This document shows positions 32,714-47,159 of a stretch of DNA of 64,000 nucleotides, piece after piece. Within the stretch, counting starts at the first letter, position 1; each line of letters opens with the position of its first letter. This DNA comes from Chrysaora quinquecirrha (lineage: Eukaryota; Cnidaria; Scyphozoa; Semaeostomeae; Pelagiidae). The notes under the pieces were generated by a model, which was not told the DNA's origin, ran no database searches, and worked only from the letters and a program-made list of their open reading frames with translations. A program made the translations under genes and the position numbers. The stretch covers positions 6,890,217 to 6,954,216 of the forward strand of contig JACTAT010000010.1 in the NCBI GenBank assembly GCA_014526335.1, read 5' to 3'.

Positions 32714-33240
32714 GCAAAGAATGGTGTTGCTATTATTTGAATGTGTTTGAATATCACTTTTTCAAATAAAACATGCAGCATTAAGAATCTTTCTTCCACA
32801 AATTCTGGAGAACTGATGTTGAAGAACTCAGATTCTTAAATTGCATTCATCTCATCATGGTCAATAGAATAAACAGTATGCAAAAACTACCACCATAACA
32901 AGCATAGTAACCCAGCACTTCCACCACAATAAACCTCACCAGTAGTGATTATCTGATTATCCACCTCAGTAGTGATTAAAGATTCGCTAGCGTGTAGAAC
33001 GAACAGGAAAGAAGATAGAGCAGTACATGCCAAAGTCTCAGGCTGCTTGTCAGAAAACGGATCATCACAGAACACGTAGCCACTTATCCCCCATTTATAA
33101 AATCCACGTGGAAAAGGCCTAAACATCAAGTGACTATGAACAACAGATCTCCTTAAAATATGTGGCAAAACATATGACAAATCTTCTAGCACTTACTAAC
33201 ACTAAGCATAACAGAAGATTGCCTCAGCGCTGTCCTCTTT
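32714..33240. other. Intergenic, no gene recognised
   Basis: Contains a 101-codon minus-strand ORF (32887-33192) with no recognisable motif. It could include decayed LINE sequence joined to the next feature. Confidence 0.3.
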
Positions 33241-33840
33241 ATACTCTACCTTGCGACATCTCTTACATACAAATCACAAATCAAAGGTCACAATTAATCC
33301 ATACCAGCCAGACTGTTCGGAGAGTATCAACATGTCACTACAGAAGATAGATGAAGTCCGCAAACATGCCATCATTATCAACACACAATATGCAGATGAT
33401 TGTGGCAACGCCATTATCACTAAAGACCCAAGAATGACTTGCTACATCAAATCAACTGTGCCTACAACTGATTGTGGAACCTGAGAAAAACAAGGAGAGA
33501 CAAGATTGGTCTACGCAAAGAAAGCTTCTGCGCAAAGAATTAAACATCAAGTGGCCGAAGAAAATATCGAGTGATGAACTGATGGAAACAACGAAACTAG
33601 AAGCATGAACAAAAGTTATCCAAAAGCAACGAGTTCGATGGTTGGGGCATGCACTCAGACTCCGAGAAGACTCACAATTCAGGCAAGAATTGGCCATCCT
33701 TCGTCAACATGGTTCGAAGAAATCAAAAGACCTTTCCAACAAAGAATTGGACGCAAGGACACAAAATATTTGCAGAAACTAGCCCTCGACAGAACAGTTT
33801 GGAGAGATATTATTGTCTCCAGATTTAATTGATTGTAATG
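33240..33840 (+). pseudogene. LINE reverse transcriptase remnant
   Basis: TQYADDCGNAIIT carries the YADD catalytic motif of reverse transcriptase. Further on are KKISSDELMETTK, QKQRVRWLGHALRLREDS and KLALDRTVWRDIIV, the order found in the C-terminal part of many invertebrate LINE ORF2 proteins (RWLGHVLR, DR..WR). Frameshifts and stops separate the blocks, and the rest of the element is missing. Confidence 0.65.
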
Positions 33841-36208
33841 TCAAGCAGTCGTAAAGCAAGAAAAAGGTGCCACCACTGACGTTTTTGGGTCCAAAGAAAA
33901 ACTTTCACCCCCGAACATTGAAATCTTCTTAATTTAAATAAAAAACATTCTTCTTTTGATTTATAAACATTTTTTCATTTCCTTACTTAAAAAAATATGA
34001 ATTCGGGTTTCGTCATTTAGGGCCCAGGAAGAATTTGGGCCATATTCAACTTTTTAATGTCTCCTTTGAACACTTTGACTGGCTATGTGAATGGGATAGG
34101 ACCAGCGTGTGAAGCCACCATCATCTTAAATGTGGAAGGTCTGTAGCAATAAACTTCATTAAAACCTCTAAAACGAAATTTAAATCAATCGCACAGAGAA
34201 ATATGCTGGTTGTCAACTAATGTTCCTAACGAAAGAGCACATGCCCTTTATTTCAACCCCAATCTAGAAAATGCACATCCTTGACAAGAGGCCGTACAGC
34301 TTTAACTCATGGGTACTGCAGTATTACGTTGATAGCTTTTGTAATATGACGTATTACTAAAGCTATAAACATATACCGTATGCCGAGATACCAGGATATT
34401 AATTTAATTATAGGTCGCTGAGACTCTTTCCAGAGAGAATTTCATTGTGACTTCGAATGGTTATTTTGTAAAGAGATTGTAGGGGTACGCTTGGATGGGA
34501 ATCAAAACTGCTTAAAACAGGAAAAAATAGTAAGTTAACTGAATTTGAAGTAAACGTGCAAATATTTTGCACTTATCTATTTTTGATCAGTAATTATTTG
34601 TTTACCCTTAGATAATCCAACATTGCTTCTGAAATCAGTGTCTTATTTCATACCTGAGGGGCGAGGAGAGCCTTCATTCAAACCAGGCACTTTGCTTATA
34701 TCACTTATTGAACTAAAAGATGCCTTTCTAAAATGGGGTGAAGGGGTGGACTTGGCATTAATACGGTAGCCTTCTATAACTTTTAATACTTTGCAGTAGC
34801 TTATGATTAATGAACACGCTACTACAGATCGAATGATTTGCTTCATTATATTTGGTGACAGTCAACAGAGTATGTTTTGATAGATTAATGAGTAGATAGC
34901 GCTCAATTCAAGATCATTGTTATTTTTGAATCAAGGAGCATGTGTTTGCTTTTGGCTGTGATGGTTTGGATGTGCTGGTGTGCGATGCACCACCGTGGTG
35001 TCCATGGTTGTTGTTGTCGTTCAATACGGCATTGTTTTCGTCAAGCAGTCATTGTCTGGCATATTGCAGGACTTGTGATGGAATTGAAGCGTCCAGTGGA
35101 AGTGTTGAATAAATGCGAGTGTTAATTTGTCTTTTCACGATCCTGTTTTTGAGTGAAATTGAGTGGGAAATGGCCAAAAATTAAAAGCACTCGCGTGACC
35201 CTCTTTTGTTCCTTGAGACCATCTAGAGAGCACTTCGAAAAAAAACTGAAGCCTAGCTTTAAAAATTCGTCAGTGTATTAATGAGTTTTAAAGCTCCCGT
35301 ATGTTGGCTATCTTGTTTGTTGCCTTCAAGTGGTGTAGCGTCAATTTTTCCTTTGCACAACTGGCAGCAAAATTTTAATGACCATCAAATCAAGTTACAA
35401 ATAATCCAAGGAAAAAAGTTATTTGAAGCAGTATTACAGTTGTATACTTTCTGTTTGTTCCTGCTATCGTTTAAAGACAAAAGTTGCTCATCTTTTGCTG
35501 TTGTAAAAAGCGATAAACAAAAGTTTTGGCTTCACATGACTAAATTTTCTTATTCGAGATCACTAGCATCCCTATCCTAAATTTACAAAAATATACCAAC
35601 ATCAATTAGGAAGCAAGAACGAATGTTGCTGTATTATCTTAAAAACACCACACAACGTTTATGCGAAATGATTTAACTTTAAAGGTACAGAAAAGTAAGC
35701 AAAGAGATTATAGATTAACTTCTCTATAAGCCATTTTGTGTAATTAAGATCAAGAATACGACAAAGGTATGCTGACAAGGTCAGATTGCGTGACTTCAAA
35801 GCTGACACATTTTTTATCTTCAATCAAATCATATACCAATCACCATAGAAAATGTTTCCTAAGTCTTTCATGATATTTTGTACGAAGACTCTCAATGAAT
35901 GAAGCAACCAGCTAATAATTAGCTTGTGTGGACATAATGTTATTCAACTTCATCAAAATGAACTTTTTATCGATCTTTTACGTTCTTCAATTGAATTTCA
36001 AATTCTTAATAAGCTTGTATGTTCTTGGCTGTCAAATTTAATTTCGATTAGGGCATGGTACTAAAAAAACATAAACGCTATAATCACTTTATTATCAAAG
36101 AACAGCTTAAATGTGTCATCAATGATCTTGAAAACAGTAATATGAGCGTTAAATGCTTTGGGAGAGATCAGCCATATTCGGTCACAATATGGAAAGGCAA
36201 AGTTAGAG
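33841..36208. other. Intergenic upstream of the homeobox gene
   Basis: AT-rich. Several 60-100-codon ORFs show no family features. Probably holds promoter and regulatory sequence of the homeobox gene, but nothing specific is visible. Confidence 0.35.
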
Positions 36209-37789
<1,581 letters not shown>

Positions 37790-39739
37790 TTGAAGTATTT
37801 TTGAATCAGATGATTTAATCATGATGATGCAGTACAGCCGTACGTTGTTCTGAACACTCTTCCCTTTTTAAGACTGTTGTTTTTAGAATAGTCCTCACAT
37901 GTCCTAAAAATCTTAAAAAATTTGCGATTTTTAAATCTTATGATCAATGTGATCTTTGCAATGGGCTATAGTTCACATATCTCGGAAGAAGGATCGTTAA
38001 AATCGTGATGCCTCTTCACTAAATCTCTTTTTAGTTTCATATGCAGTTTATTAGAAATAGCAGCTGCAAGTAATTGTCTCCTACTTTCCCTGGAATAAGA
38101 GTATACATTTTTGCTTATTGTAATTAGGGACTGGAATCTGAAGCAAAAGGGAAATCATTACTGGTCTGGCTCCGTTAAAGGCGGTGCTTGTGCGATCAAT
38201 AAAAAAAAATGATGGAGGCTTGGTGACCAGACCATGGAATAGCTGATGCTTATGCAAGCCCGAGTGGCCAGCTCACATGAATTTATGACACTGGTGGAGT
38301 AATTGGAAATGTGTTGAGGAAAGACAAGTTGTTTCTATTGGCTGACTGTGCTTAGAATTCAAATAAAAAAAAACACAAAGAGGAGAGTGAGGAAACTGCC
38401 AAAAATATACGCCTGTAAGCTTAATTCTGCCATAGGAAAACATTAATACGAATAATGCCATCTCAGCTTATCTTTCTGATTGGTGCATTTCCGGCCGCAT
38501 GTGGGTATAAATTCCGCCTTAGTCTACTGTTCATGTCTGTATCTGACGTTCATACTCTGAGTGTCAGACCAAAAAATTTTAATTATGTCTGAAAATGTTT
38601 CCGTTTTTTATTGCAATTCTAAAAATATACATGGGTTTGTTGACCACTTACTATTTTGGATCTGTAATTTTAAAATTTTTCAAATATTTAATGGTAAATT
38701 ACTCATGGGCATTGAAATGCCGGCCTTATTACTACTTGAAATTGTACTACGAACATATCCGGTGTTATATGAACACTGGTTTGAAAAAAATGAAATATCA
38801 ACGAAACCTTATTGGCTAAAAATTACCCATTTTCGAATAGGCGGAACAAAAGAACTCATGGCAGTTGCAACGTTAATAATTTTGCAGCCTCCTTAAGATT
38901 ACATTATCATTCACAAAAATCCAAGTCAATCGGAGACCGACATGAAAGAATCACAGCAACAGAAACGCTTCCGGTTCTGGAGATATGCAACTTGGATTGT
39001 AGACGACAGACTGGACGCATGCCTTTTGAAGCTATCGTGGTAATCGAGCCAGGCCGCCGCAAACATTACAGTGATCACAAAAACCGGAGATGGAAAAGCC
39101 CCCAACATTTTCGATTCCTAGGGTATATGAAAACACTAGGCTTATGTTGCTGGGATCTGTTACATACATTCGAGATAAAATCTCAGATATTTTTATCTTG
39201 GTAATTAAACTCTTCCTGGTGCATTTTTAGCCAATGTGAGAAAATTTTCGGCATAACCAATAAAAAGATTAACAATGGTCATGAAACCAATTGTTATCGC
39301 GTATTGTTTGCAGCAGCATACGCAGCAAGAAAAAATGCGCATTGTGACTCCATAGCTACAAACAAGTACTGTGAAACCATAAGTGAAGCTAATACCTACG
39401 ATTAAGCGCTACTTTAACCTATCTTTTTGCTTTGATAGGAGAAAACTACTAAATTTCCTTTTGCTCAATAATATAGTGTAGTTACTGAGAGAAACATTTG
39501 ATAGGGTTAACATGCCTGGAAATAAAGAAAATTTCCACAAAATACGAAAACCAATACACAAACAAAAAATTCCGTGGAGATATTGTACTACTCTTGATAC
39601 AATTTTGCTACGGGAATATGCCATCAGAAAAATGATTGTTGGTGCAAAAGAAAAATATTTTTTGAATCTTGAAGGAAAGTTGCCTGAAACTAATCAATGC
39701 ATCAAAGCATTCTGAAAATGGAATAGGTTCATCATGTCG
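37790..39739. other. Downstream flank of the homeobox gene
   Basis: Includes a TATA-like GGGTATAAATTCC at about 38502, followed by a 103-codon ORF from ATG 38585 to 38896 (starting MSENVSVFYCN). There is no family match and such lengths occur by chance here, so no gene is called. Confidence 0.3.
38198..38203 (+). terminator. Candidate poly(A) signal of the homeobox gene
   Basis: AATAAA followed by an A run, 409 bases after the stop codon. Position only. Confidence 0.3.
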
Positions 39740-40385
39740 TGCTTGCTCGGGCTTCTTTGACTCGAATACACTACCCATCTCGGTCTTCCATGGCAGCAGG
39801 CTTTTCATCCGAATTGCATTCTGTGTAGTCGCAAAGTTGATCTATATACGGTTTGTGGGGACGTCCAATTGTCTGATGACTGTCTCAGTTTCCACAGAAG
39901 TGTAGAGCAAATAAGTTCTCTTTTCGACCTCCAACGATGTAGCAAAGCGAAGACACCGTTGTCTGATTGTGGAGGAGATTGAAGGGATATTTCCGTATAA
40001 TTGTAGTTTGGTTGGATGATCTCTTCAAGATGTGCCCTGGACTACTCTTAGCATACAATTGTATGTACCATCTAGTTTCGCTTATAGCGCTTTCGTTAAT
40101 GTCAAGGTGGAGGATCCATAAAGCAGTACCGATTCTACTATGGATTGAAAGAGTTTTCCTTTGATATCTTGAGCTAAAGAAAATTTACAAATAACCTTCA
40201 GTGAGTTGAGAGCAGTCCAGGCTTTAGCAATTCTTATTTTAACATCTTTGTTGACGATTCGATGTTGCTTCCTAGGTATTAAAATGTGTTAACTTCTTTT
40301 ATCGGGATACCATTAACGGTGTTGATGTTTCCTTGTTGATTGTAGGAAGTTTTTTTGTCTTTGCAGCATTTCAAGACTATTTCAA
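39740..40385 (-). pseudogene. LINE ORF2 remnant, minus strand
   Basis: The minus strand reads GIPIKEVNTF, YLGSNIESSTK, VESVLLYGSSTLTLTKAL, KLDGTYNCMLRVVQ, DHPTKLQLYGNIPSISSTIR, RCLRF and RIDQLCDYTEC, then AAMEDRE. This is the post-catalytic C-terminal region of a common invertebrate LINE reverse transcriptase. Several stops and frameshifts. Confidence 0.72.
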
Positions 40386-40635
40386 GACTGTGTAGAGAAG
40401 CTAAATAAATAGGTTACTTAACAAGAAATAGGTAACGAATACCCCCCCCTTTTGGAAAATGGGCTATTTGTGTCAAATTTTCAATGCAAAGCTGCCATTT
40501 TGAATGATTTCTGTGTGGAGCAATGCTGTGCAATAACAACTGGTAGTACTCTGCCCAACCTTTGCCCAAGGTGTAGTTTTGTCCTTCCAACTTTGAAAAT
40601 AGACAGGGAAAAAGTTCTTAAGCCGATTCTTGCTC

Positions 40636-40900
40636 AGACATTAAAAAGGCAAATGGGTGCGATAATATATCAACCTTTGTTGAGCCCCTGTGCAAGATCT
40701 TTGAAGAATCCTTTGAGACAGGGATTTATCCATCGACTTTGAAGAAAGCAAACATTGCTCCCGTTCACAAAAAGGGCAGCAGATAATTTAAAAATAACTA
40801 CAGATCTATTTCACTGCTTCAAATTCTTGGAAAGATCTTTGAAAAATTGCCCCACCACTCAGTACGTTAAAAGATGCCCTGGAACATTATACGCTTTGCT
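40636..40900 (+). pseudogene. LINE reverse transcriptase N-terminal remnant
   Basis: Frames read KKANGCDNISTFVEPLCKIF, TGIYPSTLKKANIAPVHKKG and NNYRSISLLQILGKIFEK. These are the start and motif 1-2 region of CR1/L2-group reverse transcriptases. Broken by a MITE at 40911; the 3' half resumes at 41255. Confidence 0.7.
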
Positions 40901-40910
40901 TAATGCGGAG

Positions 40911-41251
40911 TGGCCAAATGAACTGAACATTTCACTGAACTTGCTTGGTAAAGTTGATTTTTACTATAACAAAAAGTAAAAAAATTAATAAACGGGGAGT
41001 CTTAATAACAGGGGGGGGAGTCCGAAAATTTTTCCAAAAAATAAGCGGGGGGCGGTTATTCGGGACCTTAGACTGGCCAAATGAACTGAACATACCACTG
41101 AACAATTTCTGTTCACCAAAAATTTTTGACTTGGATGAAACATTCACTGAACATTCACTGAGCAATGTTCAGTGACTGACAAAAATGGCCAAAGGAATTG
41201 GATTTTTCACTGAACTTCAATGTTCAGTGAAATGTTCAGTTGATTTGTCCA
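40911..41251. mobile_element. MITE separating the two halves of a LINE fragment
   Basis: TGGCCAAATGAACTGAACAT is mirrored by ATGTTCAGTTGATTTGTCCA. Many internal CACTGAACAT/ATGTTCAGTG copies occur in both orientations. About 341 bp, noncoding. Confidence 0.6.
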
Positions 41252-41254
41252 GGG

Positions 41255-41745
41255 CCAGGCCCATTGCTTTTCCTTGTTTACATCAATGTCCTTGTTGATA
41301 ATGTAATTGTGATATCAAGATGTTTGCTGACGATACATTCATATTATCTCGTGTAAATGATCCAATAAGAAGTGCTTTGCTGTTAATCGAAGATGTGGAG
41401 ATGGTACAACCTGGGCGTGTCAATGGTAAATTCATTTTAAAACTGACAAAAGGCTCTAGCTCAATCACCCACCCTTACTGCTAGGAAATTCTCAAGTTGC
41501 GAAAAAAATTGAAGATTAGCACTTAGGAGTCAAAATTGATTTCAAAGCCATATCAGGCAGGAAAATTTTGAAAGCAAGAAGAGGCATTGCCATGATTAGA
41601 TATCTATCGAAATACGTATCCAGAAATGTGTTTGATCAGATTTATAAGCTTTATGTGAGACCTCATCTAGATTTGGGTGACATAATCTATCACCGATACA
41701 AAACCCATATGCACACTGCTTCTTTTTGGTTCTCCACTGCTGAAT
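41255..41745 (+). pseudogene. LINE reverse transcriptase, catalytic and C-terminal part
   Basis: PLLFLVYINVLVDN, then MFADDTFILSRVNDP (FADD catalytic motif), then KARRGIAMIRYLSKYVSRNV and LYVRPHLDLGDIIYHRY follow the order of CR1/L2-type reverse transcriptase. Frames change between blocks, and the catalytic-region motifs between GKIFEK and PLLFLVYIN are missing. Confidence 0.7.
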
Positions 41746-41901
41746 GTAATTGATAATAGAATAATGATGGAAGCCACAATATTCTTTATTAAAGCAACAT
41801 GACGTTTTGATTGAATGCAGCCAACCCTGTAATTAGACTTTGTTTGTTGTTTGTTAGATTTATTTGTTTGTTCTGTGCAGGGCATCTTTTAACATTGTAA
41901 C

Positions 41902-43131
41902 TACTGGGCCATTGGCCTAGTGGGCCCTCTTCCTAGCCCAGTAGTAGAGCAAAATTTTCGGTTTTTGGCCCACGTGGGCCCTTTCCAAAACAAAATTGTT
42001 ATAATAGTTTCATAAATATAAGGTTCACCATTTGCTCAGTATTGAAAATCATATCAAATACTACTATGAAAAACACATGCATGTTATTAGTCATCAAGCC
42101 GATCGTTTCAGCTCGAAACTCCTAAAGAAACACCAGTCAATATCTAAATATGCATCAACGGCACTGTAGAAGCCAAATGAACCCAGGGGGTACTCATACA
42201 TCTTTTCGATAGGGGTGCTCAGGCTACTTTTTGGGTCTAAAATTGCAGTAAAATTTATTTTTTTGGGTCAGTCAATCCTGCAATTATTTTTTTGGGTTCA
42301 TGAAATTCAAAATTATTTTTTTGGGTCTCCAAATACAATCATACAGTACAGTAATTGATAAGACATTAGAATTGATAGTATATCATATTATAACAGTTTT
42401 TTTGACAACAAGAAACAGTATTGTCGTGCTTTCGTCCGAAAATCTTAGGAAAGAGAGAAAGTTAATCACACTCTTCAAATTGGCAGAAATTTCCAACCAC
42501 TCCCTTTTCATACTGTAGTTGGGTTTGCAGGGCAAGCAAAATTATTTTTTTGGGTCAATTTTCTTGCTTGAAATTATTTTTTTGGGTTTACGGTTGACCC
42601 CTCCGCCTGAGCACCCCTATCCTAAAGATATATGAGTACCCCCCTGGGCAATTGAAACAACGCTATTTACTCATGCATTCAATTTTTTGACAAAAGACCA
42701 ATCACCTACTTCAAAAAAAGGTCGGCAAACCATGAATCGCTCGTTAAGATGGGGCTTGTTTCAATAAGTTGGTGAAATAGAATGATTTTGTAGTTAGATA
42801 TAGCATATTTTTTCAGTCACGGAAACCCAACCAGAGCGACTCTTGACACAAAAAGTACCAAATTTTTCCGGGGGAGCAAGCCCCCGTACCCCCCTTTGAA
42901 AGAATGCCTTTGGCACACATGTCTCATCTCATGTTTCCTTCATTGACAGAAATCCACTTCCCCGGTCAAAAGAGGTGTGCAGCAGGCCACTGACGTTACG
43001 AAAGTTCTTGAGAAAGCATGAACCGCTTCATTTCCTTGATAACTAGTGTGATGCTTAGAGGTTTCAGGGCTGTTCAGGTTCAACTTTTCCCTAGGGAATC
43101 GGGCCTTCCGGATGGTTTGGCCCACTAGTAG
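41902..43131. mobile_element. Possible 1.2-kb inverted-repeat element (host of a nested MITE)
   Basis: CTACTGGGCCATTGG at the left resembles the inverted right end (CTACTAGTGGGCCAAACC on the minus strand). No target duplication was found. Tentative. Confidence 0.3.
42182..42648. mobile_element. hAT-like 467-bp MITE with 8-bp duplication
   Basis: CCCAGGGGGTACTCATA and its inverted copy at the right, with arms of about 42 bases (ATAGGGGTGCTCAGGC). Flanks CAAATGAA (42174-42181) and CAATTGAA (42649-42656) agree at 7 of 8, as expected for hAT. The interior repeats ATTATTTTTTTGGGT about five times. CCCAGGGGGTACTC ends are familiar to me from cnidarian repeats. Confidence 0.68.
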
Positions 43132-45460
43132 AAATTCTTTAAAAGATGCCCTGGTTCTGTGTTCTGTAATGACAAGATTTTACAACAAACCATGTAACAC
43201 TTTGCGTTTCGGCAGAAAGTATTGAAATTCGTTGTATCTTAGAATTATTAACGAAAAATACGAAATAAAAATGATATTTCAAGTTTATAAATGAACACTA
43301 ATTTTGACGCAAAAATGAAACAGGTTTTTGAAGGTATATTTGAGGTCCTTATAAATTGCTCAGATATTTTGCAACTGTTTGACAAATATTAAGTAAAACA
43401 TTTCAAGAAATTTGCGGAAATAAAGAAGTTTGACATTTTAAATGTTTTTTGCTGTCATGTATCGTCATTATAGAAATGACTTTTATACATCCAAATGAAA
43501 CTACTTGTGAAGAAATGTTGGTTGATGTATGATTCGTTGACATCCGACTAGTTTTGAAGAGGTTATGAGTGTAAGAAACTGCTTATTGTTGACATGTCTA
43601 CAATTATGGGCATCTGGAGGTGGAATCTCTTTTGCTTTGGTTTGAATCTTGTAAGAACCTTCATGCCTTATCAGAAGTCTCGTGCGTTTCTTTTCGAGGA
43701 GTTAAATGCCCCTCACATATTCCGATAATAAAGGGTATGTTTCTAAATTGTTGGCTGGTTTGTATAATCTTTCTGGCTTATTTGTCTTCATCCACAATTG
43801 ATGTTATTTTGATGATATCAGCGAGAACGGGGGAGAAATTCATTCTTAATAATCAAGCAAATATTTCATCATACTTTTATCATATGGGGCTTTCTTCATT
43901 AAGCCCGGAAAAATAGCTAAATTGCTTAAAATACACGCACAACTCACGCGCTATGATGATAGTTATCTTTCATTATTCGGTATTAGTCACTACTATTGTA
44001 TTATTATTATCTTATGTATAAAACTAGAAAAACAGGTTAGAGAAACAGATCTAAGCCTTATTGACGTAAACCGTGTAATTTAATCTTATTTTATTGGTTT
44101 GACTCATCAACTATAACCTTAACTTTCATTGGTTGTTCGAATATCCCTTTCTGTTTTTCTGATCTTCGTAATTAATAACTGAGCGGTGACTAAAAATTAG
44201 CGTGCTTTTCAGTATGATTTTACGGAGTTAGAGTAAAGTTGTGTTTTATCTCTGAATTCTCTTGATAATAATCAAATTCGGGAATCAGTAAGAAAAGATT
44301 GGTCAAATTTTCTACACCGATTTTTCTGCGTTATAACATTCAAAATCGGAAGCTGTTTTTACTCATCAATTTTTGTTTTTACATTTAAACTACGTAACAA
44401 CATCACCAACAACAGTAACAGCACCAACAATACGCATGAATAGATAAACCTACCCGCTTGTCCCAATCGTAGTCGTCCGTGTGGTGCAAACCGTTTTAGC
44501 AAAGTGAAAGGGAAAGATAAGTAAATGGCCACTAAACTACACATCTGGTAAAAAGACACCAGCCATATGCTGCACCAACAACAGTAAGAACAGTAGTACA
44601 ATTGTTTTTACTTTTAAACAAGGTAATTATGTAGCTAAGTAATGAAACTAACTGTTGAAGGGGTATTGTGTATATTATAAAATGAAAATGAAAATTAACT
44701 CAAAACACCGTGCGAATTACGAGGTAGACTAATTGTGTTCGAAAAGTAGAAATTTTGATATGCTAAAACTGATTTTCATTGCGCGAGAAAGAGGCATTTA
44801 AGGGCAAATTGAAGGTACCCATTAGCCATGTTTGAAGAATGACATCAGCCCAGATCAGCCTTTGAGCTTGCAGCTAGCAACGAATAGTGTAAAGGAATCC
44901 CGACTTTGTTCTCACTTGTTCCCTATGATCCTAGGTGTTTCAGTTGTTATAGCTTTTCCCGTGATCGTCATTGATTCCCATTTTGTTTTTACTTGCTTTC
45001 GCTTGTTTGCAGTAATCTCCCTATTTCTCAGTTGCTCCTTCATCTTTTTCAGTGCATCCCTGTCACCTTTGATTTTCACTTATTCTTACCGTTTTCTACT
45101 TCTCCCCGATTTGCTTCCCCCGATTCCAAGTTATTCCCACTGTGTTTCAGCATGTTTCATTTGTTCTCTTCAGTTCCGTGTATTCCCACTCATTCCACGG
45201 GTTTCTAGCTTTATTACATGTTACAGATTTTAATGCATTCTGGATAATGGATTCCTAATGAGTTTGTTGTTCAAACTCATGCCAAATTTCGTAGATTCAG
45301 CATAAACTCTTGAGTCTTGGATTGTTTTGATTGTATGCATTTGAATTTCGTAGAATAAAAATAGAATAGAATAAAAATTCGTATCTTTTGTTATAATATT
45401 CCTGATTCCTATCTATCTATCTTACATCCGGTTTGCCGAAAACCTCTGCATAATGTTTTC
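43132..45460. other. Intergenic, no gene recognised
   Basis: AT-rich. ORFs at 43620-43916 and 44832-45233 are hydrophobic or Ser/Phe-rich without motifs and are not called. Confidence 0.35.
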
Positions 45461-45469
45461 ATTCTTCAA

Positions 45470-45633
45470 ACATAAACATAGCAGTGCTGTCGCAAGGATG
45501 GCAGTACAACGCTTACGAAAGAGTGTTTGCAAGAATTAAAACATAGCCGCGCTATCGCAATGTCCGAAGGACAAAAATCAACATCAAAATCGTCATCATC
45601 ATCATCGAAATCGTTATCATCATCAAAATTGTT

Positions 45634-45697
<64 letters not shown>

Positions 45698-46110
45698 CCA
45701 TCATCGTCTTCATCATCATCATTATCAACATCATCATCATCATAATCATCATCATCACCATCGTCTTCATCATCATCATTATCAACATGATCATCACCAC
45801 CATCAACATTGTCATTGTCAGTATCATCATCGTTATCATCATCATTATCTTCATCATCGTTATCATCACCATCATCTTCACCGTCGTCATCATCATCATG
45901 ATTACATATCATCATCATCATGATCATGATCATCACCATCATCATCACCATCATCATCATCTTCATCATCATCATTATCATTATCATAATGACCCCAATT
46001 GTCATCATCATCATCTGCGCAACAATCATCATTATGCTATTCTCCTCATTATTTATCATCGACATTGTCATTATGATCATGATCATGATGATCAAACAAT
46101 GAAACAATTA
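45470..46110. mobile_element. Helitron-like 5' end(s), copy 2, with ATC core
   Basis: A 5' end AAACATAGCCGCGCTATCG with TGTCC-GAA-GGACA at about 45560 and an ATC array to about 45985 parallel the 5621 copy. Just upstream, AAACATAGCAGTGCTGTCGC at 45474 looks like another, degraded 5' end, suggesting two elements end to end. The 3' end cannot be assigned. Confidence 0.5.
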
Positions 46111-46149
46111 TTTGACAAATGAATCCATGTCCAGCAGTATAACAGCTGC

Positions 46150-46410
46150 AGAAAAACTGATCATGATCATGATTATCATGATCATCACAATGATCATGAC
46201 CATGACGACGGTGATGATGATGATGACCATGATTATCACAATGATCATGAGCATGACGATAATGATGATGATGATGACCATGATTATCACAATGATCATA
46301 ACCATGACGATGACGATGGTGATGATGATGATAATGAACATGATTATCACGATGTTCGTGACCATGACGATAACGACAACGATAATGATAATAACATGCT
46401 AAAGCTGACG
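46150..46410. repeat. Minisatellite of about 63-bp GATCATGAC-rich units
   Basis: Roughly four units built from GACCATGATTATCACAATG and ATCATGANCATGACGA, with GATGAT spacers. The antisense frame reads His/Asp runs (HDHCDNHGHHHHH). Simple-repeat origin, so not called coding. Confidence 0.65.
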
Positions 46411-47159
46411 GTGATGATGTCAATGATGATGATCATGATGATATTGGTGGTGTTGCTGATTGTAATTTCGTTCGCTCGAATCCCCCGAACACATCACCTT
46501 CAATTCTAGACATCACTGGGCCCAGATTCCTTGATCGTGGTGTTAAGAATGTTTGCAATGCTTAATGGCAACATGCCGATGTTAATGAAGTAAACAACTA
46601 CGATTCATCAAATCGTTTGTTTTCACAACTACGGCACTTCGGCTATTTCTAAACATGATAAAAATTGGCACAGATGTTACAAATTTGACATACAGCATTT
46701 CTAGAAATACTAACAAATCCTAGATATTTATGCTTTCAAGTTTTCATAGAATTGTTTGCCTTTGAATACTGCAACGATTTTTGAGATTTGCAGACATTCA
46801 CTGATTGCTCTAATTTTCTCGATTCCCAAATTTGCATACATAGTTTTAAGATTTTGTGTTATTTTCAATAAAGAGGAGAGAACCGAGAGAGCTTGTGGCG
46901 TAATAGAAACTCTTGCCAAGTTTATCGACATCTTAAGTGAAGATTGTCGAGACCCTGGCTTGCATAAACAAACAATCTATCTCCCGACCTAATTGCCAAT
47001 GAGTAATCACAATTAATCGCTACTTTGACAGTTGATTGCCATTCGAAAACATGTTTATGTCGACTTTCACGCACAATCCATGTAAATTAAGCCCAGCCGT
47101 GATCTTTTGCTCAATCATAATCAATTTATTTGAAATATTATACCATAATCATAAATGCA

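Noticed and set aside
38812..39204. 130-codon ORF starting at a TTG
   Set aside because: No ATG at the start, no family match; chance length in this sequence.
44832..45233. 133-codon hydrophobic/Ser-rich ORF
   Set aside because: Low-complexity composition, no motif, no splice or promoter context.
45466..46423. ORFs of up to 213 codons rich in Asp, Met, His or Ser
   Set aside because: Produced by GAT/ATC simple repeat; no non-repetitive domain.
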